Shown: positions 46,419 to 58,641 of the stretch, piece by piece | Numbering within the stretch: position 1 is the stretch's first letter | Layout of the letters: each line of letters starts with the position of its first letter | Assembly (NCBI RefSeq): GCF_021130785.1 | Contig: NC_060213.1 | Location: forward strand, 114,034,501-114,098,500 | DNA length: 64,000 nt | From: Homalodisca vitripennis | Lineage: Eukaryota > Arthropoda > Insecta > Hemiptera > Cicadellidae | Direction of reading: 5' to 3' | Made by a program: the position numbers and the translations under genes | Notes under the pieces: model-generated | Databases searched by the model: none | What the model saw: only the letters and a program-made list of their open reading frames with translations | What the model was told of the DNA's origin: nothing

Positions 46419-49394
46419 AAACAGAGGGATCTCGGTGGCCAAGAACTTCCTCAGTAGTCAATGAATGCCAGATACATACTACGTAAAACAGGGCTTCTAA
46501 AAAATGATTATATCAATGAATTCCCAGTCTAGAGCGATATAAAGTATATGAACACCAAAATTTATACATTCAACAGTGGATTTTTCATTTAAGAAATAAA
46601 GAAAACCAAGCAGATTTATATTGAAATTTTAATATCTTACTTTTGATTGATTGTACGTTTGGTAGTATTAACAGAACTTTCCTCAGTAACCCTTCAATTT
46701 TGTAATACTCACCGCTTGATAGGATCAATTTTGCTATTGAAAGATACAATATTCATCTGCAATCTTCAACAATGTTTTATTTATCCATTTTATTAGGAAT
46801 TCAAAAAACAATCTTGTTCCCTGGATTATCTGTATATTTTTAAGTGATGAACTGGAAAATAATTTTTGTTGTGTACGGGTTTACTCCTATGCCACTGGAA
46901 TTATGATTAATTCGATTTAGTTAATATATTTAAATAATTGATAGCGTGGCCTTATGCCTACGCTATAGTGAAGATCAATTTCATTTATAGTTTATTATGT
47001 TAGTGCTCTTTTCTAATTTTGAAATTAGCGGCGCCTTAAGTGCATCGAAAGAAGAAAACATAAACCTGATGACAGAAGTTGTGGTTAACCAGGTTAACAG
47101 AGATTTTCCGTAAGACAAAATTGAAAATGGTGCCAATGTGGGCTTCATGCAGAATATTTAAATAACAGAAATCAGAATATCTTTTCCATAACTTTATTTT
47201 ATTTTAAGAGGGACCAAAGTCCCCTAACTTCCCTCCTTTCTAGCTCTTACATCCATATTGTTATCTACGTGGTAACGGAATTAAGCGTGAATTGTCTTGA
47301 ATTGGTATAATTTGTACATGTAAATTGAACTTCAAAAGGATTAATTCAAAGCTTATTAAAATATAAATTATGAATCTTTCAAAGCCAATAGTATGTTTTC
47401 TTTAAAATATATATAATATATATATATATAAACGTTTTATATATGCCATTTAACATGGCTTTTGGAAACAATAACTAACCAAAAAAGCCTAAACAAGTTG
47501 AAACTACATGAGTAAAAACATTGATCTTATAAATGTCTCAGCTAGTTCGTTGGCCAGCTTGATGCCATTTTATGGCAGCGATCCAATCTCTTATTCACTA
47601 CTCTGTTATTTATGAAGCTAAAGGGAAAAATTAAAAGCCTTCTGGAATGCTTTTGCTTGGAAAATTTTGTATATCAAGATATTGTTTTAGAAATATAAAT
47701 AGAGTAAATCCCATAAGAATAAACTAATAAAATTGTAACAGTTGTAACAAAATCTACGCACTTCTTCAGAATAAGGATTACTTAATTATAGGTTACCAGT
47801 CTAAGTTCAAATATTGACAAATCACAGATATTCGTTCAGCCACGCTGAAAATTATAAACCGATGTCTAGCTTTGGTAAATAAAATGCTGGATTCTCTTAT
47901 AAAAATCAAAGCAGTATTGTATTGCAAGAGAAATTATATTAAGAATGTTTTTTATATGACTGCCGTGCTTGCATTGAAATTAGGTGAGGTTAACGAACCG
48001 TAGTTCTTAGGCTTATATAGATGTCATGAATGCCATCCGGTCTTTCAGTTAAAATTGTGTAAAATAATTGTTAACACAATTTAAATCTTGATATAGTAAA
48101 TCTGCTGCTAAAGACAACACTCGTTTCGTCTGACGCGCAGGCACTTTTTTCACTCACTGCCGACTCTTGTGAGTGACTCTCGAAAAACTCAGAAGAGATG
48201 CTACAGTTGTTTCCATACGTAAGCAAAAGAAAAGAAGAGGAAGGACACAACATTTTTTTGTTAAGGCTGTAATGTGCTGCTGAGTATATATCAATGTTAT
48301 GAATAACTTAAAACGACAGAGAACAAGGTTTAGTCTTTTCTGATTCATTTATCAGGAGAAGTAATGTTTCAGTATTTAAAAGAAACGTTACAATGCTTTC
48401 AGTATAAAATGTTATACTTTCTTTTACTGTTTTGGGCGGTTTTTACGTCCCATACCATTAATCTTACAGGAAAGTTAGGTAATGACGTTCTAGAACGTCA
48501 AATAGGAATTTGTGTGACTTCTATTAAAATGCAGATTCTTATCATATTTCCTTTCTTAAAAGCTACTCAAGGAACTTGTTGAAATACAGAAGTGTTCTTG
48601 TGTATGCTTTTTTTAAAATGAGGCTTTTATTATCGTTAGTAGAAATATTTGTAGTAAGCAATTGGAATTGTGTATAATTTGTTCGGTAAATATACTATTT
48701 TGTTTAGTTAGATTATAATATTTCATAATTTACAAACAAAATTGCAATGTAAAAATAGCTCAAGTAGACTCGCTCCACTAGTATTCAGTAGGGGTATGTG
48801 ACATTTAAGTAAATTTAATCTTATCAACAGTCAAGCCAAGTTCCGTTTCAGTAAGTTAGATTATGTTCAAACCCAGCCTTGTACAAATGATCAAACCCCT
48901 ACATACAACAGGCTCAGTCAAACATCTATCTGATGGAGCCAGCCAGCTATACGAGCAAACAGAGCAAACAACTTCGTCTGCACAAAAACAATGAGATCGG
49001 CTGAATTGTTTGCTCGCTTTACTCTAGTAAACAATTCATTCTCCAGTTCAAATAAACAAATATCTCAAAATTAGCTTGTATAAAACACAATAAAAGCTTA
49101 CGAAGCCTTTTTAGCTTTACTTTAAAACCATTTGTGCAGTTGATTAGCATTTAAACGATTTAAAATACAAATATGAATATAAATAAACGATTGAAATGTC
49201 ATCATACTGCAATAATCGGAAAATGTTCACCTAATTGTGTTAATAACAGGATCGAAATTAGAAAGCAACTAATGCCGTTCTATAAGAGCTAATTTTGCAT
49301 GGTGTTAGTATTGTTTGTAATATTAAATTCGTCAATTTAAATTTGTAGTTAATCTTTGTCATCAACAAACAACACAGTCATGTATATAGAGTAA
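46419..49394. other. AT-rich stretch without a recognised gene
   Basis: Small open frames at 48071-48348 and 48364-48582 have no known motifs; a TA tract lies at 47408-47432. Nothing else is supported. Confidence 0.5.
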
Positions 49395-49630
49395 TTGGCT
49401 GAGCGATAGCAAAGTATATCACTCAAGGCTTTCGAAAAATTACATTTCTGTCTGTCTGTCTTCCGCAAGATATCTCGAGAACGAACTGACCTATAGATTT
49501 GAAATTGTATATTTACCTACAGTTTTGTATATGTAACATCGAGTTCAGTGGTGATCCGTGTCACTCCATGGAATTTGGCTGAACTTCAGTAAACATTTTT
49601 AAATAGGTCTTTGGGTTAACCATAACATTG
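49395..49630 (+). repeat. Dispersed TTGGCTGA-family repeat, full copy
   Basis: TTGGCTGAGCGATAGC, CACTCAAGGCTTTCG, CATTTCTGTCTGTCTGTC, AGATATCTCGAGAACGAACT, CTATAGATTTGAAAT, ACATCGAGTTCAGTGGTG and GTCACTCCATGGAATTTGGC occur in order, as in the copy at 27964. A partial inverted copy lies on the far side of the 154-bp array. Confidence 0.75.
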
Positions 49631-49691
49631 CCATGTCTCTACACCTTAGACACAACATTATTTTTTTTGTCTAAATATGTCTCAACCAGAT
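49627..49691 (+). repeat. Scrap of the CR1-like retrotransposon C-terminus
   Basis: CATTGCCATGTCTCTACACC and TTTGTCTAAATATGTCTCAAC match copy 2 at about 44993-45055 (LPCLYILETTLYCLSKCA). Only about 65 bp is recognisable. Confidence 0.6.
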
Positions 49692-50126
49692 TACTAGACA
49701 TAATGTATATGAAAAATATTTTATATAAAAAATATTTTGAAATCTAGTTATATTTATAATTATATCAAGCAAGTGAACAGGAGATAGAAATTTTAAAACA
49801 CGTGCAAACCGATTCCAATAGGATCTTTATCAACTGTTTCTACCCTCAGCTAAAATTCGTGGACATTTTTTTAAATTGTACAAAAAATTACAAAAAGAGA
49901 GACTAGCAGTAGAATTTAGATCTCAACTTAATTTATATTTTTTAGTAAAAGCATGGTAAAAGTACCTCTTATAGACTGAGATTCACTGAGGTTGCATGTA
50001 AAATTTCAATTCTAGATCATTTCATTCTCGAGAAATACAGTCATATAAAAAAGAAGTTGCCACGAAAATTACGCATTATAGAACTCACTCTTGTAGAAAT
50101 GAAGTTTCATGGATAATTTCAAGTAT
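49692..50126. other. No recognised gene
   Basis: AT-rich sequence; GCATGTAAAATTTCAATTC near 49990 and similar phrases hint at further decayed dispersed repeat. Confidence 0.4.
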
Positions 50127-51520
50127 ACAAGTGAACTCTCTCTCGACATACCTTGCCAAATGGTACATACTTGCATTTGTGTAATAAATTTCGTGGTTTG
50201 ACGACAGTGTTTAAATAATACAAATCTGTATACACCAAGTGACTACACAACTATTTTGTGTGTGTTGGGATAGTTAGGCTACATGTGAACTCTCTCTCGA
50301 CATACCTTGCCAAATGGTACATACTTGCATTTGTGTAATAAATTACGTGGTTTGACGACAGTGTTTAAATAATACAAATCTGTATACACCAAGTGACTAT
50401 ACAACTATTTTGTGCGTGTTGGGATAGTTAGGCTACATGTGAACTCTCTCTCGACATACCTTGCCAAATGGTACATACTTGCATTTGTGTAATAAATTTC
50501 GTGGTTTGACGACAGTGTTTAAATAATACAAATTTGTATACACCAAGTGACTATACAACTATTTTGTGCGTGTTGGGATAGTTAGGCTACATGTGAACTC
50601 TCTCTCGACATACCTTGCCAAATGGTACATACTTGCATTTGTGTAATAAATTTCGTGGTTTGACGACAGTGTTTAAATAACACAAATCTGTATACACCAA
50701 AATGACTATACAACTATTTTGTGTGTGTTGGGATAGTTAGGCTACATGTGAACTCTCTCTCGACATACCTTGCCAAATGGTACATACTTGCATTTGTGTA
50801 ATAAATTTCGTGGTTTGACGACAGTGTTTAAATAATACAAATCTGTATACACCAAGTGACTATACAACTATTTTGTGTGTGTTGGGATAGTTAGGCTACA
50901 TGTGAACTCTCTCTCGACATACCTTGCCAAATGGTACATACTTGCATTTGTGTAATAAATTTCGTGGTTTGACGACAGTGTTTAAATAACACAAATCTGT
51001 ATACACCAAGTGACTATACAACTATTTTGTGTGTGTTGGGATAGTTAGGCTACATGTGAACTCTCTCTCGACATACCTTGCCAAATGGTACATACTTGCA
51101 TTTGTGTAATAAATTTCGTGGTTTGACGACAGTGTTTAAATAATACAAATCTGTATACACCAAGTGACTATACAACTATTTTGTGCGTGTTGGGATAGTT
51201 AGGCTACATGTGAACTCTCTCTCGACATACCTTGCCAAATGGTACATACTTGCATTTGTGTAATAAATTTCGTGGTTTGACGACAGTGTTTAAATAATAC
51301 AAATCTGTATACACCAAGTGACTATACAACTATTTTGTGCGTGTTGGGATAGTTAGGCTACATGTGAACTCTCTCTCGACATACCTTGCCAAATGGTACA
51401 TACTTGCATTTGTGTAATAAATTTCGTGGTTTGACGACAGTGTTTAAATAATACAAATCTGTATACACCAAGTGACTATACAACTATTTTGTGCGTGTTG
51501 GGATAGTTAGGCTACATGTA
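50127..51520. repeat. 154-bp tandem satellite, nine near-identical copies
   Basis: GTGAACTCTCTCTCGACATA starts each unit, spaced 154 bp (for example 50284 and 50438). The unit ends GGGATAGTTAGGCTACAT. Variation is limited to a few sites, such as GTGTGTGTTGG versus GTGCGTGTTGG and AATAATAC versus AATAACAC. No coding frame. Confidence 0.97.
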
Positions 51521-51691
51521 AACGTCACATGTGTGAATCTCTTATGGGCATATTGAGTTTGTTTACACATTTATTTATTCTGATATTTTTCCGTTGCCAC
51601 CATGGTTACCGATAAGACCGATGTAAACATGTTCCCTAACACTCAGCGAAATCACATTTAGTGTATTCATCATTATCGATTCAATGTTTTC

Positions 51692-51856
51692 CATATAGAG
51701 ATGAAGTCTCACAAACAATAATTACAAGTTTACAGGTCAGTCCGATTTCGAGATATCGTTCGGACAGACAGACAGACAGACAGATAGACAGTCAAATAGA
51801 AATACAATTTTTCTTACCCCCACGATTCTGATTTTGCTTCGCTAAAGATCAGCCAA
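51692..51856 (-). repeat. Dispersed TTGGCTGA-family repeat, inverted partial copy
   Basis: Read on the minus strand it gives TTGGCTGATC, a TATTTCTATTTGACTGTC and (GTCT)n part, ACGATATCTCGAAATCGGAC and TGACCTGTAAACTTG, parallel to 49395-49510. It contains a GACA tract at about 51767-51784. Confidence 0.65.
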
Positions 51857-51964
51857 TAAGTGGCCGAACCACTTTATGGCTTGCCCTTATTGATCAGTAC
51901 CCGTGGAAGGATTTCATGAAAAGAACAGGAATAAATACCAGGAGGAAGACTCGGTTGAGTAAAA

Positions 51965-52075
51965 AGTCAACTGTAGTGATTAATAGTGCCCTGGTCACAG
52001 GTGGGATTTAACCTGTGCTATCTCTCACTCTGTCACCTTTACGGTCCGAAGGTTTAGAAGTGCGCCAACTCTCTT
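51965..52075 (-). repeat. tRNA-derived SINE-like segment
   Basis: On the minus strand there are a TTGGCGCACTTC A-box-like word, an anticodon-arm-like ACCTTCGGACCGTAAAGGT, and a T-arm-like CAGGTTAAATCCCACCTG that differs from a B box by two or so bases. Spacing between the arms is larger than in a tRNA. Short interspersed element of unknown family is my best reading. Confidence 0.45.
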
Positions 52076-52350
52076 AAAAATAGGAGATAAATATGTGAAA
52101 AGGAGAAAGTCTTATGGTTTTCCTTTGCAGCAATGTATTTGTGCATAGGCGAATTAAAACTCAATTACTAAATGTGTATGGAAGACAATATATACGAACA
52201 TATTTTAGAATTTATAAAAGATAGGTAAAATTATTAATGTAATTTGTCAAGAAAGGGTCCGCGGTTGCAGGAATTGTTTATCTGGAGGTTGACTTTGATA
52301 ACGGGGTGCAATAGGGGTTGTTCAGTTGACAATTAATTTCTCTTCTTGTG

Positions 52351-52424
52351 ATTGGATAATCGGAGGCCAATCAAGAGTCTCGGTGATGAGTTAGTTTTTG
52401 TTAGGGAAGTGGTCGTTATAAAAA
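52351..52424 (+). promoter_or_regulatory. Candidate core promoter: CCAAT elements and TATA box
   Basis: An inverted CCAAT (ATTGG, 52351-52355), a direct CCAAT (52367-52371) and TATAAAAA (52417-52424) are spaced as in a classical TATA promoter. A start site near 52447-52455 would give a roughly 60-base leader before the ATG at 52510. All are short motifs and could be chance. Confidence 0.4.
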
Positions 52425-52509
52425 CCTCCGACATGCCCATCTTGAAATTTTTTTAGTGTTTAGCTAAGTTAATGTTGCGTGTTTTCCCGTTTTCTTTTTC
52501 TTCTACAAA

Positions 52510-52527
52510 ATGTGCCCGGAATTTTGC
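52510..52527 (+). CDS. Candidate first coding exon of an unknown gene
   Basis: ATG opens MCPEFC and is followed directly by GTAAGT, a perfect splice donor, at 52528. Together with the upstream TATA and CCAAT elements this looks like a short first exon. Two Cys in six residues might hint at a small Cys-rich product, but that is speculation. An unspliced reading runs 43 codons; an intron ending TTTTACAG near 52605 would leave only about 17 residues, so neither simple product is convincing. I found no second exon downstream before the satellite. Confidence 0.3.
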
Positions 52528-52533
52528 GTAAGT

Positions 52534-54361
52534 AGCAATGTTATAGTTAAATACTATTTTCATATGGGAAATGTGTTCTCACCTTATTTTAGCGCTCTTT
52601 TACAGGGATTATTGTATTATTTTTATACAAGGGGGAATTAAGGAAATTTGGAAATCACTAAATAATTAACCTTTCTATCTTGAATACCGATTTAAATAAA
52701 TTTGAAGTTTATTAATAAACTCTATTTATTTATTTCCAACGGTAAACCATTATAATTATAAAACACGTTTGACACAATAAGATGGCAAAGGTGACAATAC
52801 ATGACATAGAAACAGCTGACCAGAAAGACTGCAATAATATACTTACTAACTATAAATATAAAATTATAATATTAACAAGTGATACCCACCATAATAAAGC
52901 AAATCATTTACAACACAAATAGAATAATAGATCTTAAACTAAGCATACACGTTCAAATTTATGACAATTTCAAACAATTTCCTCACGCATTAAAAAAAAC
53001 ATATAAAGTATATTTTTTGTTATATTAAATTAATTTGTGAAAGTATTCTCCTGTTTATTTTCTCTAAAAAAATACAAACCATTATTTAAACTGGTAAAAT
53101 AAGTGCAGTTAAACTTATAAAAAGAATACTCGTATATAAAAAGAGTTTGTGAAACTTGCTAATTTCTCTATAGTATCCACATTTGTATTATTACATTTAA
53201 TACTAGTAAATGTTTTTCAAAATTGTGGTTGATTTCATCGTGTATATATAGTAGAAGAATAGGGCGAGGGAATATAAATGATCATTACTATATTCCATTA
53301 ATTTGATAGTTTCATTTAGTACGTACAGTAGGAGGTGAAGTATACTTTTGGGAAAGAAATAAGAGAAAATGTATTTTTCTTGTAAATACGACTAAACCCG
53401 TAGTAACCATTTTAATTCGGGTTATTTAATGTAAATTTCAGTGTTATACTTATCCTCAAACATGAACTGTACGCTATATAATGTTTGAAATGATGAACCA
53501 TAGCCAGCCCAAGTTGAGGTACTCTTTTTGTCTGATCTTCATCCATTTCCATTTGATCCATCTGCATCTATATTACCATGTATATTCGTGTAGACAGTAC
53601 GTATGCGGAGTTACTTCCTATTAGAAAAACAATGAGAATGCAGAATGGAGAATATGTAATAGTTGCAATTCGTCCGTTGTCTTATTTTGGTTGCGATGAC
53701 GATGAGGCATATGACTGACCAGCTTCCTTGAAAAATAAACTCAATCTATGAATTGAAGAGCTAATTGTTGTTTATATTGTTCTTGTACGCGATTTAAATT
53801 TTAGAAGTGTTCTTGTTCGTGGGTTTACTTTACATTATTTCCAGCAGGAGCTTGTTGTTAAAAGTATCTTTATCTTCCTGTTTAAATTGTATAGAAATAT
53901 CACAAAAACACCATTTTACTTTTCTTCTACTACTTCATTTTATGATTTTGTATTAGTTTAAGTGTCTCGTTTCAAATACTAGATTTTGTTTCAATATCTA
54001 CAATATAATTTACTTGAATAAACGTTAGGTTAGGATGACTAGCGAACTGCATGTTTGTTAATGTTTTCACATTACAGTAGCATTGCTAAAGTTTATTTAG
54101 ATAGCACATTGCTCCAGTTAAATATATATCCTTGCCATGTTTAATTTTTTGGTATGGATATTAGATTGAATTTATAAAATTTGTCGTTTGTTATATTATG
54201 AAAATCAATAATAACATATAAGTCGTATATGTAAAATCCAATTCAAAACTATAGTCAAATCCTATACGTTTAAAACGAACTAGGTCTTTGCTTGATTAAT
54301 TCATTCATGGAAAGATGCGATCATATATTTCACTTCTTGAAGACCATCCTCAATACATCTG
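52534..54361. other. No recognised exon
   Basis: AT-rich sequence with no clear coding motif. If the exon at 52510 is real this would be intron. Confidence 0.5.
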
Positions 54362-57300
54362 AGACAGCAGAGATTGTAGTTGTCGAGATCAACACCACAG
54401 GATCAGTATATGATGATCAATAACAAATTTAGGGGCTGAGTGACGCTTGGGGACTAACAATTATGTTAGTACATCATCGAGCAGAGATTTTAGTTGTTGA
54501 GATCAACAGCACAGGATTAGTATGTGATGATCATTAACCAATTTAGGGACTAGTGACGCTTGGGGACTAACAATTATGTTACTAGACCATCGAGCAGAGA
54601 TTTTAGTTGTTGAGATCAACAGCACAGGATTAGTATGTGATGATCAATAACCAATTTAGGGACTAGTGACGCCTGGGGACTAACAATTATGTTACTAGAC
54701 CATCGAGCAGAGTTTGTAGTTGTTGAGATCAACAGCACAGGATTAGTATGTGATGACCATTAACCTATTTAGGGACTAGTGACGCTTGGGGACTAACAAT
54801 TATGTTACTAGACCATCGAGCAGAGATTGTAGTTGTTGAGATCAACAGCACAGGATTAGTATGTGATGATCAATAACCAATTTAGGGACTAGTGACGCTT
54901 GGGGACTAACAATTATGTTACTAGACCATCGAGCAGAGATTTTAGTTGCTGAGATCAACAGCACAGGATTAGTATGTGATGATCATTAACCAATTTAGGG
55001 ACTAGTGACGCTTGGGGACTAACAATTATGTTACTAGACCATCGAGCAGAGATTGTAGTTGTTGAGATCAACAGCACAGGATTAGTATGTGATGATCAAT
55101 AACCAATTTAGGGACTAAGTGACGCTTGGGGACTAACAATTATGTTACTAGACCATCGGCAGAGATTGTAGTTGTTGAGATCAACAGCACAGGATTAGTA
55201 CATGATGATCAATAACCAATTTAGGGACTAAGTGACGCTTGGGGACTAGCAATTATGTTACTTGACCATCGAGCAGAGATTGTAGTTGTTGAGATCAACA
55301 GACGGATATTAGAATGTGATGACCATTTAAACTATTTAGGGACTAGTGACGCTTGGGGACTAACAATTATGTTACTAGACCATCGAGCAGAGAATTGTCG
55401 TTGTTGAGATCAACAGCACAGGATTAGTTGTGATGATCAATAACCAATTTAGGGGACTAGTGACCGCTTGGGGTCTAACAATTATGTTACTAGACCATCG
55501 AGCAGAGATTTTAGTTGCTGAGACCTACAGTACAGGATTAGTATGTATGATCAATAACCAATTTAGGGACTAGTGACGCTTGGGGATAACATTATGTTAC
55601 TAGACCATCGGCAGAGATTTGTAGTTGTTGAGATCAACAGCACAGGATTAGTACATGATGATCTATCAACCCAATTTAGGGACTAATTGAACGGCTTTGG
55701 GGATTGCAATTATGTTACTAGACACATCGAGCAGAGATTGTAGTTTGTTGAGATCATACAGCACAGGATAAAGTATGTGATGATCAATAACCAATTTGGG
55801 ACTAAGTGCCGCTTGGGGACTAACAAATTATGTTACTAGACCATCGAAGCAAGAGATTGTAGTGTTGAGTCAAACAGCACAGGATTAGTATGTGTTGAGC
55901 ATTAACCAATTTAGGGGACTAGTCGACGATTGGGGACTACACAACTTATGTTCTACTAGTCCCATCGAGCAGAGATTTTAGTATGTTGAGATCATCAGGC
56001 ACAGGATTAGTATGTGATGATCAATAACTCCATTTAGGGAAACTAGTGACGCTTGGGACTTACAATTATGTTACTAGACCATTCGAGCAGAGTTTTGTAG
56101 TTGTTGAGATCAACGCACAGGATTAGTATGTGAATGACCATTAACATGTTTAGGACTAGGTGACGCTTGGGGACTAAACATTTATGTTACTGCATCGAGC
56201 AGAGATTGTAGTTGTTGAGATCAACAGCACAGGATTTGTATGTGATGATCAATAACCAATGTAGGGGATAGTGACGCTTGGGGACTAACAATTTGTTACT
56301 AGACCATCGAGCAGAGATTTTAGTTGCTGAGATCAACATGCACAGGATTAGTATGTAATGATCATTAACAATTTAGGGGACTAGGTGAAGCGTGGGGACT
56401 TAACAAATTATGTTACTAGACCATCGAGCAGGATTGTAGGTTGTTGAGATCAACAGCACAGATTAGTACATGATGATCAATACTCCAATTTAGGGGACTA
56501 AGTGACGCTTGGGGAATAACAATTATGTTACGAGGAACCATCGGCACAGAGATAGTGTGGTTGAGTATCAACCGCACAGGATTAGAGGAATGAGTTCATG
56601 ATGGATCAAATAACCTATTTAGGGACTAGAGTGACGCTTGGGGACTAGCAATTATGTTACTAGGAACCATCGAGCAGAGATTGTAGTCTGTTGAGAATCA
56701 ACAGCACAGGATTAGTATGTGAATGACCATTAACCTATTTAGGGAATTGTGACGCTTGGGGGACTAACATTATGTTACTAGACCATCGAGCAGAGATTGT
56801 AGTTGTTGAGATCAACAGCACAGGATTGTAGTTGATGTGATGATCAATAACCAATTTTGGGACTAGTGACGCTTGGGGATAACAAGTTGTTACTAGACAT
56901 CGATCAGAGAGTTTTGTTGCTGAGGATCAACAGCACAGGATTGTATGTGATGATCAATAAACCAATTTTAGGGACTAGTGACGTTGGGGGATAACAATTA
57001 TGTTACTAGACCATCGCAGGGTTGTAGTTGTTGATGATCAACAGCACGAGGGATTAGTTACATGATGATCAATATAACCAATTTAGGGACGAAGTGACGC
57101 TTGGGGGATAGCAATGTGATGTTACTAGTCCATCCGAGCAGAGATTGTAGTTGTTGAGATCAAACAGCACAGGCATAAGTATGTGATGATCAATACACCA
57201 AATTTAGGGACTAAGTGACGCTTGGGGACTAGCAATTATGTTAATTAGACATCGGCAGAGATTGTAGTTGTTGGAGATTCAAAGCAAGCACAAGGATTAG

Positions 57301-58641
57301 TACATGATGATCAATAACCATTTTAGGGGACACTAAGTGACGCTTGGGGATAGCAATTATGTTACTACGACCTTTCGAGCAGAGATTGTAGTTGTTGAGA
57401 TCAAACACAAGGATAGTATGTGGATGATCAATAACCAATTTAGGGATAAGTGACGTTGGGACTAACAATTATGTTGAGTACATTCATCGAGCATGAGATT
57501 TTAGTTGTTGAGATCACAGCACAGGATTAGTATGTGATGATCATTAACCAATTTAGGGACTAGTGACGATTGGGACTAACAATTATGTTACTAGACCATT
57601 CGAAGCTAGCAGAGATTTTAGTTTGTTGAGATCAAACAGCACAGGTATTAGTATGTGATGATCAATAACCAATTTAGGGGACTAGTGACGGCCTGGGGAC
57701 TAAACAATTATGTTACGCTAGACCATCGAGCAGAGTTTGTAGTTGTTGAGTATCACAGCAAGGATTAGTATGTGATGAACAATTAACCTATTTAGGGGAC
57801 TAGTGACGCTTGGGGACTAACAATTTATGTTACTCGACCATCGGCAGAGATTGTAGTTGTGGATCAACAGCACAGGAGTAGTATGTGATGATCAATAACC
57901 AATTTATGGAACTAGTGAATCGCTTAGGGGAGACTAACCAATTATGTTACTAGACCATCGAGCAGAGTTTTTGTTGTGAGCTCAACAGCACAGGAAATTA
58001 GTATGTGATGATCAATACCTATTTAGGGACTGTAGTGACGCTTGGGGACTAACAATTATGTTACTAGCCATCGAGCAGAGATTTAGGTGCTGAGATCAGA
58101 CAGCTCAGGATTAGTATGTGATGTATCAATAACAATTTATGGACAAGTGAGCTTGGGGTCTAACCATTATGTTACTTAGGACCATCGGCAGTGATTGTGT
58201 TGTTGAGATCAAACAGCACAGGATTAGTACAGATGATCTATAACCAATTTATGGGATAAGTGACCGCTTGGGGGACTTAGCAAATTATGGTTTTTACTAG
58301 ACCATCGAGCAGAGATTGTAGATGTTGAGAGCAACAGCACCCAGGATAGATGTTGATGATCAAATAACCAATTTAGGAACTAAGTGACGCTTGGGGACTA
58401 GCAATTATGTTACCTGGACCATCGGCAGAGATTGTATTTGTTGAGAATCAACAGCACAGGATTAGTACATGATGATCAATAACCAATTTAGGGACTAAGT
58501 GACGCTTGGGGACTAGCAATTATGTTACTAGACCATCGAGCAGAGATTGTAGTTGTTGAGATCAACAGCACAGGATAAGTATGTGATGATCAATAACCAA
58601 TTTAGGGACTAAGTGACGCTTGGGGACTAGCAATTATGTTA
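54362..58641. repeat. 113-bp tandem satellite, about 38 copies
   Basis: Unit GAGCAGAGATTGTAGTTGTT ... AATTATGTTACTAGACCATC, 113 bp. Each has a hairpin TGTTGA-GA-TCAACA and a TGATGATCA word. At least two variants alternate, one with ATGTGATGATC and CTAGTGACG, one with ACATGATGATC and CTAAGTGACG plus GACTAGCAATT. The first unit is divergent, as at many array edges. From about 55390 to 58370 nearly every unit has scattered one- to three-base insertions and losses, while the two ends are clean. Confidence 0.97.

Noticed and set aside
50127..58641. Tandem arrays as possible CRISPR arrays
   Set aside because: Units of 154 and 113 bp are head-to-tail with no short repeats and unique spacers, and the setting is eukaryotic.
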